From: Lactifluus volemus
Lineage: Eukaryota; Basidiomycota; Agaricomycetes; Russulales; Russulaceae
Assembly: GCA_022376515.1 (NCBI GenBank)
Contig: WTXI01000054.1
Coordinates: 154,923-218,922 of the forward strand
DNA: 64,000 nucleotides
Reading direction: 5' to 3'
The translations under genes were made by a program, and so were the position numbers. Shown here in pieces: positions 49,273 through 60,964 of the stretch. Under the pieces are notes generated by a model, which was given only the letters and a program-made list of their open reading frames with translations, ran no database searches and was not told where the DNA came from. Within the stretch, counting starts at the first letter, position 1; each line of letters opens with the position of its first letter.

Positions 49273-50074
49273 CTAGCTGGAGGGGTGGTAGCCCAAGCAG
49301 AGGCAGGTGTCAAAGAGGGCCTGGAAATGGTCTATGTCAGTGGAAAAGGCCCATTTGACAAGTTTATAACCATGGCCTAAGGGTCCCAGTACCAACTTGT
49401 TGCTGGTTGGGCGTAGGGCATCTGAGATCTCCACAGCAGTGACTGGGTGGAATGGGCAGGACAGGACTACTGGGAGATCATCCAGAAAAGTGGCAGGGAC
49501 AGGTGGAGGTTGGTCCTTGAAGAAACGGGAGCAGAGGGCTTCTGCCATAAGGGCAGGGTTATCCAAGAGGCCAGCTACAGTTGTTAGGGCCAGGAATAAG
49601 GCGCTGCCAGCGACCAAAGCACCATTTAGTGGCAGTCCACAGATGCTCAGGGGTGGCATCATGTAGAAACTCATTGGCCCAAGATCGTTTGGTGGAGCAG
49701 ACCTCCCTCCTGAGAGAGCTGAGGGCCAGTTTGCAGGTCTCTGGGTCTGCAGTGTCCTGGACTTTCTCTGCAGCCCAGGCACATGGCTCATTCTACCAGG
49801 CTGCGCCTTTTGGTGAGAAGCACTTTCTGAGTTCAAAGGTGGCAAGGCTGGCACATTCAATGTTGTGGGTGAGAAGGTTAGCTGCTTGATCAATGTCTGT
49901 GTGGGACATAAAGGCTTCAGGTATGTAGGGACTGTCTACTGTGAAGCTGCGTAACCACATGTCTTTGGCCTCATCTATGATAATAAATTGTGGAAGTGAT
50001 GATGGCCTTCCCATTGCTATGTCTAGAAGACTGCAGAAAGTCAGCTCAAGTTCTGCATGATCAGAACCCACCAA
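49273..50074 (-). pseudogene. LINE endonuclease end and linker to reverse transcriptase
   Basis: 50074-49793 holds the endonuclease SDH motif and the start of the linker. 49893-49273, in another frame, continues toward the reverse transcriptase, including PNKLVLGPLGHGYKLVKWAF. One or two frameshifts. Confidence 0.65.
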
Positions 50075-50179
50075 GGAGGGGAAACTGATTTGGAAGTTCT
50101 GGAAGGCATCCTTGAGAGTGGCAGTGGCATTAGCCCACAGGAGGTCAATTGTGGTGTCCTGCTGGTTGCCCTCGCCATG

Positions 50180-50812
50180 TCAGGTCAGGAAGCCTGGGGG
50201 GTTGAGCAGGGCCAGAGTCTGGCTGAAAGCCCATTTCTCCAGGTCATCTGCCCATGGTAAAGGAAGAATTCCTGGTGGGGACCAGGAGTAGGAGTGGGTG
50301 TTAAGGTCTCCTCCAACCACTGTGGGAAGGCTGGGGTCAATGTTGACATTGAGGATGTTCTGGAGAGAGGGGTGGTGTTTGACATTGTGGTACACATTAA
50401 TGACTCTGAAGGCAGCAGTGCCCAGATGGATGTCTAGAGTAAGTAAGTGATGGTTGGAGGTGAGGTCAAAGTGATTAGTGATATCAAAGTGGGAGAAAGC
50501 AATGTGGTGGTAAGCCATCACTTTACACTTCTCCTTAAGGAGTAATTTAGGGTAAATATAGTCCCACATGGGGTTGGCAATCCCGCCCAAGACATTGACC
50601 CCTTCAGGGTCTGAGTCCGAGCACGCAGTGCCGATCTTATTATACCATGGCTCCTGAACTAGTATGATATCAGTAATTAAGTTAGTGTTTAAAAGAGTGT
50701 GCATTGTGGCGTTCTGGCACCACATATTGACAAAGAGAAGATGGATGTCCACCATTAAAAAAGGGCATTGGGGAGGGTGGTGTGGCATGCTTGAACTTTG
50801 AAAGAGTCTCAA
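50180..50812 (-). CDS. LINE apurinic endonuclease
   Basis: 210 codons of an exonuclease III-like fold: an Asn region near LFVNMWCQNA, catalytic Glu in IILVQEPWYNKIG, VINVYHN, and catalytic D-x-N in VVGGDLNTHS. The last motif, SDH, follows after a stop in LVGSDHAELELTF (50074 on). In the active element this nicks the target for target-primed reverse transcription. Confidence 0.82.
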   Translation of the reverse strand: MRLFQSSSMPHHPPQCPFLMVDIHLLFVNMWCQNATMHTLLNTNLITDIILVQEPWYNKIGTACSDSDPEGVNVLGGIANPMWDYIYPKLLLKEKCKVMAYHHIAFSHFDITNHFDLTSNHHLLTLDIHLGTAAFRVINVYHNVKHHPSLQNILNVNIDPSLPTVVGGDLNTHSYSWSPPGILPLPWADDLEKWAFSQTLALLNPPGFLT

Positions 50813-50839
50813 GCCTTGCAGGAGGGGATCTTGGCTGAA

Positions 50840-51846
50840 TGGCCTTCCTAATTACAGTTGATGCATTTTACTTAGCAGTCACACACTCCTGGACAGCATG
50901 GGTCCCAGCAGATTTGCACTTGAGGGGATGTTCTGAGGCGACATGGTTGTCACTGCAGATGTAACAGTGGACAGCATCTTTCGGGAGGGGACACCATGGG
51001 GGCAGGTGGCCCAGTCTATGGCATCATGGGCACTGCCTAAGCGGAGGCCGGGCTAACCATTTCTTAAAGGTGACGGCCCTCCTGAACATTGCCAGGGGGC
51101 GAGCGCCATTGCACAGGTGATCTCACCATCGGGGTCATGAAATGTGAAAGACAGGCTTGAGTGTGGGGATGTGAAGAGTTCAACCACACAAACTCATCTT
51201 GGCAGTTGCACGATCATCAGATCTGCCAGATTGGGTTGTGTGTGAGCTCTTTGAGGAGTTTTGCTTCCCCATAGAGGCAGTTGCCATTGTCTGGGTCAGA
51301 GGTCAGGACCCCATTAAACGTGACACAGGACCACCTGGAGCAGAGAATCAGGACTGCCTCCAAAAAAGGCTGGAGTATGATCTCTGATGCACCAAGGATG
51401 CTGCTAAATGGGGTGGCGCCTGCAAAGGTGAAGACAAAGTTGTCAGTGTATGTTGCCCAGCAGCCAGAAAGGAGAACAAGAGGGGATTTAGCTGCATTAA
51501 AGGCCATGCAGACCTGGTGAGTGATGTCCACTGGGTCATGCCAGTCTCAGGATTGGCAAGAAGGGCCCTTCTCTGTTGGCTTTCTTTGGACTGTGACTTC
51601 AGTGTGGAGGGTGGCCAGGTTCTGGGAAGAGGGGGGCGCCAGTTTGGTCTGGGCCTGCTTCTTAGTCAGGGCCTGATTCTTGTGATGGTGGGTGACCTGG
51701 GCCCACGATGCCTCCTGAGTAGGCAAGGTAGTGGTCTTTAGTTGTGTAACAGAGGGGAGCCTGGGGGCTGTCTTGTGGGTGGGTAGGCAACTTGGGCAGG
51801 CGGTTGGAGGGGGGGGTTGATGAGAGGGGTTCTTCAGGCGTTTCAA
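50840..51846 (-). pseudogene. LINE ORF1, C-terminal part with zinc knuckles
   Basis: After Pro/Gln-rich and beta-rich segments (51846-51217), a knuckle array reads CP-stop-CHRLGHLPPWC, then CYICSDNHVASEHPLKC. The stop (TGA at 51024-51026) sits where Arg is usual, again explicable as CGA to TGA. Confidence 0.68.
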
Positions 51847-51924
51847 GCGTTCAATGACATCAGACAGAATAGATTTGAGGTCGAAGGGTAAATCAGACTC
51901 CCCTAGGGCAGGAAAAGAGTTTGC

Positions 51925-52928
51925 TCAGTTTAGCACAGGGGGCGCTGCAGGGGGGTTGGCAGGACCTACCTTGGTTTGCACTTTAACAGATCTGGTCATG
52001 AGAATGACATTGCATTTCCTCTCACGGTATGCAGTGATCTCCTGTTTGATTTGTGTGTTAGCATCCTTAGTTAATTCAATCAGATGCTTGCCGTGGTAAT
52101 CTTCACAGTCAGAGACTGCACACTTCTCTATCTCTTTTTGCATAGTAGGGATGCAGGCTATGTAGAAGCACTCTGCATCTACCCAGAGGTCAACTCTCAG
52201 AGCATTCTTTCTCTTTGCAATTTCATCTTGGGCCCAAATCTTAACTTCTTTGTCTATGTTATCTGTCATGGTGTTGAGAGCATGGCCCATGACCACTGCA
52301 TGGGAGTAGTCCGCGGCCATAAGGAAGGTCCAATAGTCTACCTCTGTGAGGAGAACGTCTGTGTTGGGGTTGGTGTGATGGGTACAGTGGTGGCAGATTA
52401 GCAGGGGGTCTAGAGTTGAGGTAGGGAAGACCTTAGCAAGATGGTCAATGTTTGTTTACATGTGCTGGATGGTCTCCCAGTTCTCCTGTTTAAGGAGTTT
52501 CTGGAACTCCACTGGGTTGAAGGTGGAGTTTGGTGGGGCTGCCACACGTGTGGCCCAAACCCCATGAATGATGTACTCAATCAGGTCTGATGTAGCCCTG
52601 ACCCAACCTGAGGGGGAAAGGGCAGTACCGAGCCAAAGCCCACTTGGATGGTGCTGGTGACATTGTGGTAGTGTTTAACAAACTGCTGGTAAGAAGTGTT
52701 TGCTATGGACACTTCCAGATCTTCCCTCTGAAACAGTTGTCGGTGATGGGGTAGGTTTGGGAGAGGGGCACGAAGGGTGTCCAGCAGCAGGTCCGGGTCT
52801 GGGCCCATATGGGGGTCCAGCACTGGCATTGGGCTTAAAGGAGGGCAGGGGGGAATGCTGAGGCAGGTCACGAGAGAAACCAGGCATTTTCTGACTCTAG
52901 AGAGTTTTCGGGATGTATTAACTTTCAC
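51925..52928 (-). pseudogene. LINE ORF1, N-terminal part
   Basis: Open pieces 52928-52581 and 52320-51925. The second, MAADYSHAVVMGHALNTM...ENIDKEV with Glu/Lys-rich helices, has the character of a LINE ORF1 coiled or helical region. No defined domain is recognisable. Confidence 0.5.
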
Positions 52929-52968
52929 TAAACACTAGCTACCATTGCCAGCTGGTGTTTGAGGCCAG

Positions 52969-55900
52969 GTGGTGGGAGTTACCAGAAAAGGAAGGTGTCA
53001 TGGAAAGTCTTCCACTTCAGTTATCCTGCAAGAAGTCCTTCATGCTTCTGACATGGCTATGACCATAGTGTCAATCTCCCGCATCACAAAACTAGGAAAT
53101 TCAGTTACCTTTGAAAAAGAGCACTGCACCATCAAAAATGCAAAGGGAAAAGTCATCAGCACTATTAAAGTGAGCGCAAGCAGACTTTACAAAGTCAAAC
53201 ATCGTGTGACAGCCTCAGCTGCAGTCACACTCAAATGTGTCACACTTTTCACACTCCATCATCATCTGGGCCATGTCAGCATGAATACCCTTTATTCTCT
53301 TATCTGACATGGTTCCATTAAGGGCATAAATCTTATTAATAAAAGCTTATCTTTTACCTGTGATTCTTGTAACTATGCTAAGACAACTAGAAAGGTGATC
53401 AAGCCAGAAAGACAAGTACCACCTTCAACTTTCTTTGGGTAAGAAATTCATTCTGATATGTGAGGACCATCATCAACCACCAGCATAGGTGAGAAGCATT
53501 ATTATATCACTTTTACTAATGAATACTCTCACTACACCTGGGCCAGAACTCTTAAGGCCAATTCTGAGGCCTTTGAGGCCTACAAATCATTGCTGTGTGG
53601 GTGCACACGCAGCATGGTGTGATAATCTGCTGTTTTTGCTCTGACTGTGGAGGCAAGTACACTAGCAACAAGCTCAAGGGCTTCCTTTAAGAGCACGGGA
53701 TAGAACAACAGCTCATGACCCACAATACCCTACAGCACAACAGGACCATGGAGTTGCTCAACCAGCATCTCCTAGAACATATCTGAGTGACACTCCACCA
53801 CTCTGGACTTCCTAAAACCCTCTGGGGAGAGGCCCTTCACCACTCTATCTGGCTGAAGAATTGCTCATCAACCTGCACACTGGGCATAATCACCCTATAT
53901 GAATACCTCCATGGGCACAAGTTGAACTTAGCTGGTGTTCCCAAGTGGGGCCAGTGGGTCTGGGTTCACAACCTCAAGGGGTCCAAACTGGATACCCAAG
54001 GCCTTCCAGCACATTGGGTGAGCTATGACAAGAAGAGCACTCATGCCTATAGAATCTACTGGCCAGAGAAGCATTCTTTATCTGTTGAAAGAGATATAAA
54101 GTTCACCACAAACACAGTTACTGTATATATCCCATCAACCTCTCAAACTCAAGCACAAGTTTAACCTCAAATCTCTACTCCAAAAATTCAGCCCTCCAGC
54201 ACTAGAATGACACAGCTAATGCCTCAAGCGTCGCAGCCTGATGCCAATGCTCCCGACACAAATCTGATCCTAGAGATGCCAGACGAGGATGAGGACGATC
54301 CAGACCCAGAAGTGGATAATGACTACATCATTCCATCACCAATAATGCTGCTGGAACTAGCACCAGCACTGCTGCAGCAGCTGCCCCAAGCACCATGCAA
54401 GCAGAAGCCATCACCACCAGCACAAACCAAGCTGCCCCACCAATCAACATGGATAGCCAAGATGTCACAAGATGGGCAAACCACCAGCAGACAGGAGGCT
54501 CCTAAAATCAGTCTCTGAGGGCACATGTGCCAGGTGACACTCTCCCAGCGTAGAACAGACTCAGCTAATAAGTCCTTTGCCACAGCCCCAGAAAAACCCA
54601 GCTATGCTGAAATGGCATTCCATGCTGAAATCAAGATCAACACAACAATGGCAGCAGCTATGCATGACACAAATAAAGACCCGCACTCTGTCTCTAATAT
54701 GTGATCTCACCCCAATTGGCCTGAATGACAATGGGCGATGAAGTATGAAATCGAGATGCTTGAGCACACCAGCACTTGGGAAACAGTCTCACACCCCAAA
54801 GGTAAAAATATAGTGGGCAGCAAATAGGTATTTTGACTCAAGCACAAGGCAAACAGCTTGATTGACAAATACAAGACATAACTTGTCACATGTAGATTTA
54901 TGCAGATCTATGGTGTTGATTATTTTGACACTTTTTCACCTGTTGTAAAGCTGGCAAGCATTCGCACCATTCTTGTGATCACTGTATAACTTGATTGAGA
55001 CATCAACACCTTCAATTTCAATAGTGCATTCTTAAATGGGAAACTAGAGGACAATGAGAAGATTTACATGCAGGAACCTCCAGGTTCTAAGGAGGGCAGT
55101 ACCTATGTAAAGAGGCTGCAAAAGTCTCTCTATGGGCTCAAGCAGACCAGGTGCTGCTGGTACAACATGCTCAGCAATCTGGGCTTCTGCATCACACAGG
55201 CCAATCTGAGCATGTTCCAAACACAGGTAAAGGACAATGTCCTGATCCTGGCAGTCCATGTTAACAACTGCATCATCACCAGTAGCTTAAATGAGCTAAC
55301 AAGAAGGCCCTCAATGCATGGTATGCTCTCACTAACCTAGTACCAATACATTGGCTCCTTGGAATTTGAGTCACCCAAGATCATGTAATGCACACAATCT
55401 CTCTCTGCCAGTCAACTTACATCAAGTTTATTGTTGCACACTATAGCCTTGCCAATGCCAAGGCCCAGAGCTTCCCTATGATCCCAAATGTGTCTTACTC
55501 AAAGGATGACAGCCCCACTGATGAAGCTGCAGCCATGCGCATGAGGAAGACCTTATATTAGAAAGCAATCAGCAGTCTGATATATGCAGCTATTGCCACA
55601 CACCCCAACATCATGTTTGCAGTCTCAATGCTCTTGCAATTCCTTAATAATCTGGGGGAGCTGCACTGGGATGTGGTAAAGTGCATCCTGCACTACCTAT
55701 TAGGAACATGACACCACAAACTCACTTATAGCAGTGAGTAACATGACCTCCTAGGGTATATGGATGCAGACAGCGCATCACAGCCATATCGCCACACAAT
55801 CTCCAGATACACATTTTTTATCAATGGAGGGGTAATCTCCTGGCAATCCCACAAGCAGGAAATCATAACCTTATCAACCACAGAAGCAGAGTATGTGGTG

Positions 55901-56107
55901 GTGACCCATGCTACAAAAGAGGCAGCATGGCTTCATCGCCTCAAAAGAGAGTTGCTAACTCCTTTCGTAAATCCAACTATGATTGACTGTGATAATCAGG
56001 CAGCCCTCAAACTTGCTACTGATGACAATTACCAAGCCAGAACTAAGCACTTCTGGCCTGGAAGATCGCACATCATGTTACTGGACTTGGAATCACTCAA
56101 GGCCTGA
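52969..56107 (+). pseudogene. copia-3 Pol, many stops
   Basis: Pieces in order: LHASDMAMTIVSISRITKLG and HHHLGHVSMNTLYSLI (pre-integrase), EIHSDM-stop-GPSS and GGKYTSNKLKGF (integrase), LHHSGLPKTLWGEALHHSIWL and the VWVHNLKGSKLDTQG domain (53787-54164), LQKSLYGLKQTRCCWYN with AVHVNNCIITSS (VDD now VNN, 55068-55340), and RNase H ITLSTTEAEYV / MIDCDNQAALKLA (55760-56107). Catalytic residues are lost in the reverse transcriptase. Confidence 0.78.
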
Positions 56108-56124
56108 CAGCACTCATAGGGGAG

Positions 56125-56490
56125 TGCTGAGAAATCTCAAATTGGAGGGAAGAAGGGCTAATGGCTGAGAATGGCATGCAGTATGCAAGGGAACCCTAAG
56201 ACAGAATGGCCAATGCCTGTGGCCCCTGAGGGCCTGCTGGCATGGACAATAACTGCTCTCCATTAGGGGCAGTTGCCCATAGCCATTAGTACAATACCAC
56301 TTTCTTTTTTGACACCAGAAGAACTATTTTAGTTTACTTAGTTTCACTGAGCACATGGCCCATCCCACCTTGTGTCTGCCAAGAACAAGTGGCCATCTTG
56401 GGCCAATACATTCACCAGACAGTTAGCATAGACCTAAAATACATAAATACAAGCAATGGGACTAAGGGAAATACTTCTGACCCTGCTCCA
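56125..56490 (+). repeat. copia-3 3' LTR, right edge uncertain
   Basis: TGCTGAGAAATCTCAAATTGG follows the purine tract and matches the solo LTR at 39369 to about 56490. Confidence 0.65.
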
Positions 56491-58269
56491 ATTATTTCCA
56501 AGTTGTGTGCACTCCCTCAAACTTCTGTGAGCAGCTTCCAACTCTTACCAGCCACAACACTGGCCCCCTCTGGGGGCAAGTCACTGGCAGGCCATCACGT
56601 GAACCAGTGCTCAAACAACATTGACCAGAAGTCTTCCTTTAAGGTATACTCTTTATAAGCACCACACTGAGATCAAAGATAACTGAGTTACTCTGGGGTT
56701 CTCCCAGGCTGGGGACCCCCAGCCCTTTGATTTTTTCTGATGCTGGTCATGGGGTACAAGAGGCAATGAAGATGGGAATCAATGAAGATGAGATGTGATG
56801 TTGGGGGACATTGAGGTGAGTATGAGTGGCTATGAGCGAAGTCACAATTACAAGCTGGGTAGAAGTAGATTCTAAGGTAAAATATACCAGTCATCAGCTA
56901 CTTTATAAATTGCAGCTTGGAAGGAATCACCTGGAAGGCCATGATTCAAAGACCCACCAGCACCACATATAAATTATGTCATGAATATTGGAATTGGTCT
57001 GAGACAAAAAGGTGAAAGACTAATGCAGCAGATTGTGGAATCAGATCTATATGATCTGTGGTTGTGTGGGTAATCATTGGGCCTCTTTGTCACTATCACC
57101 CCTTGTAACTTGTAAGTCCAAGACCAACACAAGCCAATTGGATTGACAGAGCCCACTCATGTTGTCAGTTATTGGCCTGTGGGTGCTGCCTGATTGGCCC
57201 ATGCCACCTCAGTATGATCTTATAGATTCAGTTGGCTGCCTTGCCCTCCAAACCATCATACACATTGTCTTGTTCCTACATCATGCCCAAGCACATCACA
57301 AGATTCTCATGCCAGTTGATTGTGATTTGTCCCTCTCTGTCCTTCTAGGTACATTCCATGGAGGAGAGGCCATGTCCCACTTTCTCAAAGCTATAAGAGC
57401 CTGTGTATGGTTCTGAGGCAAATCTGGGACCTGGTGACAATGTAAGCTTTACTAGTAGTACACTTCTACACTAGTTTGTGTTCTACATCTACTAGACTAC
57501 TATATTGAATGAGATCACCATCAGTGTCACTTGACTCACTTGTCCATCAAGTCACACAATATCACACTTGGGCCAAACACTGGCAACTATGGCCAAGTTG
57601 ATTTAAAGTCTGCTAGCTGATAACTTGGAGGTGATGTTGTGAGCAATTGAAGTAATAACAGTTCCAGTGTAAATTTATTTATGTTATATCTACTACAATG
57701 AATGACCATATGGATGACTCAGATACTGATAACTTGGAAGGGGTTATCAGCCCATAGAAGGTAGCATAACTTGACTTGAAGGGCTAGATGGCAACTATGT
57801 GATGGCAAGTAAGGGGTACCCAGTATTGACACAGCATTGAGCACACTTTGCCAGCAATGTAATGGTTCTTGGGTGTGTCACACTATGTTATTCTGTAACA
57901 GGCTTTATGAGCATGAGAGTGGCTCAGTGGCATATAAGAAGTAGTGATAGCAAAGTGGCAGGACTGCACTTAGTATAAAATGATTGCAATATATTTGAGC
58001 CCTGGTTAGTGTTGGCATTTCTGTGGCTCAAGCTAGTCATTTTTTAAAAAATTATGAGGTTTCAAGCTTACCCAAATCAGAGGTTACTAAGGCTATATGT
58101 TATAAATTATAATATGTAGTATATATTATCTAGTTATGCATTATGAGCAAGTCTACTATGGCTTCAAATAAAATAAATAAATACTTGAGCACATAGATCT
58201 CAGTGGATCTTTCACACAAACATTAAGGATATTTGCTCATGTCTTCAAGTTATTACTAGTACACCTTGA
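56491..58269. other. No gene seen; transposon-end relics
   Basis: A possible CATCAG-type end (GATTTTTTCTGATG, 56726-56739) and a degraded pogo-like right end (TTATGCATTATGAGCAAGTC, 58134-58153). Otherwise AT-rich sequence without a credible frame. Confidence 0.45.
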
Positions 58270-58749
58270 TGTTACAAAATGCAGGACACATTGGACCCTA
58301 TGCTTCTATAACTGCTTACTTGCTGGGATGACATCCCTTCCATGATCTATTGTCTCGCTGTCCTATTGTTGTCTTGTTTGGTCCAGTGTTATTGTTCTGA
58401 GTTCTATTGTTCCCTGTTTCTTTTATCTTGACCATACACTTATTGTTCTATCCTGGTTTAGTACAACAATTAGCATAACTTGTATAAGTAGGCCTCAGCT
58501 GATAGCTTGTACCCCAGCTTTGGCTTAGCTCAATCTACCTGTTTCAACTCTTCTGAGTGACAAAACTCTTCTCTTCTCCCCTCCTCTTTTCTCTTACCTT
58601 CCTACACGCCCTAATAAGGCTACTGAAGCTTAGTAGTTGTGCTATAACACTACAGGGCTCTGCACATTGTCACCCTGAGTGACCCTGAGCCTAAACCTTA
58701 GGAGAGAACAGAGCCATTGAACCCTAGTTGGGACCCGGCCTAGTAATGC
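58270..58749 (+). repeat. LTR, family TGTTACRGAATGCAGG, reference copy
   Basis: 480 bp from TGTTACAAAATGCAGG to GCCATAACA, with TATA-like TGTATAAGTAGGCC at about 58480-58493. Relatives are at 10145, 16537, 16726 and 45265. A gypsy gag remnant follows, so this is probably its 5' LTR. Confidence 0.72.
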
Positions 58750-58813
58750 CATAACAGGGAATGGTCAAGGGACCCTTGGTGTCTGCATGGGTACAAGACT
58801 ACCTGGACAATTG

Positions 58814-59052
58814 TGTCTAGACTGGAACTGTGAAGGGCCCTTGAGTCACAGAGGACCAAGGGGACTGCAGTGGAGAGAATGGGACTATATTGACCAAGGA
58901 CAATACTAATAACTAACCTGCAGTGGAAAGAATGAGACTGAAGGCCCCAAAACTCCGTCCACTGCAGTAAAGGCAAGCCTGACTATGCATATACTAAATA
59001 AGGGCAAACAGTCACAGAAGCGTTGGCTGGCACTATAGTAGCCCAAATAACA
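58814..59052 (-). repeat. Solo LTR of copia-4 family
   Basis: 239 bp, TGTCTAGACTGG...CAAATAACA on the plus strand, with AATTG duplicated on both sides (58809-58813 and 59053-59057). It matches the copia-4 3' LTR. Confidence 0.88.
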
Positions 59053-59057
59053 AATTG

Positions 59058-60696
59058 AGCAAGAGGTGGTCCAACACAGAGAAAATGATGAGGTCCTAGG
59101 GCCAACTTCGAATGCACCCTAGATAACACCTATAAAGACACCAATGATGAAGATGATGTGATCACAAAGCTGGAGCATCTGGAAATGAAGAAGGGAAACT
59201 TGTCCCAGTACATTGCTGACTTCTATCTGTTAAGGAAGAAGGCTGGGTGGGAAGCTGATAGCAATGGCACCATCAGGATGTTCAAGAGAGGGCTAGATCT
59301 AGGACTCCTCACCAGCATGCTCAAGCATGTAGGGCAAAATCCAACAACCATGAAAGGATGGCAAGACTTGGCCACCCAGCACCATGACACCTACCAGCAG
59401 TTGAAGTATGAAATCAGTTTCTGAAAGGATGTCCCCAGATGGGCCAGCCAGCTCATGAGCAAAAGAAGGATGCTACCCCTAGAAAGACCCCTGGGCCATG
59501 GATATTGACATTACTAGGACTGACTCAGCAAAAGCAGACAAAAAGCAAAGGCTGAGGAGGGAAGGACAGTGCTTTTTCTGTAAAGAACAAGGCCACCTCT
59601 CCAGAGATTGCCCTAAAAAGAAAGGGCAAAACAATCCTAAACCAGCACAGCAGCCCAGGGCTAGAGCCAGCAAGAAAGAGGACAACAAGCCACACAGGTT
59701 GGTGATAACAATGACCCATTGCTGTGCTCAGAGCTATCTGAGCCAAGCTAGAAAAGTGGGCCTTCAATGGGGCTTTGAATGGGCTGGTAGAAGAAGAGGA
59801 TTTTTAAATGGCTCGACCTGTGCAGCCTGGGTGTGAGCCTGTCTTTCTTACTCAAATATGTTGTATCTCAAGAACTAATACACTGGACGTTCCCCTATCA
59901 TTCACGAGCACAACTAAGACAGCTGCCAAAAAAGCACTACTCAACAGTGGTGCTACAGAAAATTTCATTGATCTAAGGATGCTGGAGAAATTAGGCCTTG
60001 GATCAATAGACCTTCAAGAACCACGAACCATGTTCAATGTCAACAGAACAGAAAATCAAGATAGGAAGATCATGAGCTACTGCCTTCTCAATGTCTTGAA
60101 AGGACAAAAGAAAGCTGCACAAGTCTTCTTTATCACGAACCTGGGGGAAAGATTGACTGATTCTGGGATACCCCTGGTTACAGGAATTCGACCCCCAAAT
60201 AAACTGGAAGGAGGGAAAGATTCGTGAGCCACCTATCAAACTCTCTACCACTTGGCAAAGCTGGAAGCTGAAGTGGGTTGTACAAAAGATAAAAGCATGC
60301 AAAACAAGCTTCAGTCAACAATGGTACAACAGGAAGCAAAGTGACAAAGCAAAGTGACAGTCCCAGAACAATTCCACAAATATGCCAAGGTCTTTTCTGA
60401 AGAAGAGGCAAAACACTTCCCTCCCTCATGACCAGAAGACCTCATCATCACACTACTGCCAGACACTCCAAAGACTATCAACTGTAAAACATACAAATTG
60501 ACCATGGAGGAAACCAAGTCCATGAGAACATTCCTGACAGAACAACAAGCAAAAGGATATGTTATGAGGTTGAACTCAGCATGGTCCAGCCCCTTCTTTT
60601 ATATCAAGAAACAAGATGAGAAGCTGAGGCCAGTCTATGACTATTGAAAGGTGAATGAATGGACAGTAAAAGACATTTACCCCCTCCCCCACATTG
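59058..60696 (+). pseudogene. Ty3/gypsy gag-protease-RT fragment
   Basis: Capsid (59158-59424: ITKLEHLEMKKGNLSQYIADF, RMFKRGLDLGLLTSML), zinc knuckle CFFCKEQGHLSRDC (59498-59836), protease (59808-60227) where the catalytic motif reads LNSGATENFID with Asp changed to Asn, then LGYPWLQEF and reverse transcriptase starts (EWTVKDIYPLPHIV). Stops throughout. It is cut by copia-4 at 60696. Confidence 0.8.
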
Positions 60697-60939
60697 TGTT
60701 TTAACTGGAGCTGTGAAGGGCCCTTGAGTCACAGAGGACCAAGGGGACTGCAGTGGAGAGAATGAGACTATATTGACCAAAGACAATGATAACTACTGAC
60801 CTGCAGTGGAGAGAATGAGACTGAAGTTCCCAAAACTCCGTCCACTGCAGTAAAGGCAAGCCTGACTAAGCATATACTAAATAAGGGAGGCAAACAGTCA
60901 AAGAACCGTTGGGCTGACACTACAGTAGCCCAAATAACA
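60697..60939 (-). repeat. copia-4 3' LTR
   Basis: 243 bp, TGTTTTAACTGG...CAAATAACA on the plus strand. About 90% identical to the solo LTR at 58814-59052. Confidence 0.88.
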
Positions 60940-60964
60940 CTCCCCCATGTCAGTACAACAGGTT

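Larger units (their letters stand above)
46400..52930 (-). mobile_element. LINE (Tad/I-like non-LTR retrotransposon), degraded
   Basis: Minus strand, in order: ORF1 with zinc knuckles, apurinic endonuclease, reverse transcriptase, and a C-terminal region where RNase H is expected. It is broken by several stops and frameshifts and by a solo LTR at 47896-48501. No poly(A) tail is visible at the 3' edge near 46400, so that boundary is approximate. Confidence 0.82.
52960..56490 (+). mobile_element. Ty1/copia element copia-3, 5' truncated
   Basis: Pol from the protease end to RNase H, then a purine tract ATAGGGGAG (56116-56124) and the start of a 3' LTR. It abuts the LINE 5' edge. It overlaps copia-2 in coding content, so it is a separate element. 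Confidence 0.75.

Noticed and set aside
41205..56107. copia-2 and copia-3 as two halves of one element split by the LINE
   Set aside because: Their coding content overlaps from protease to integrase, so they are different copies.
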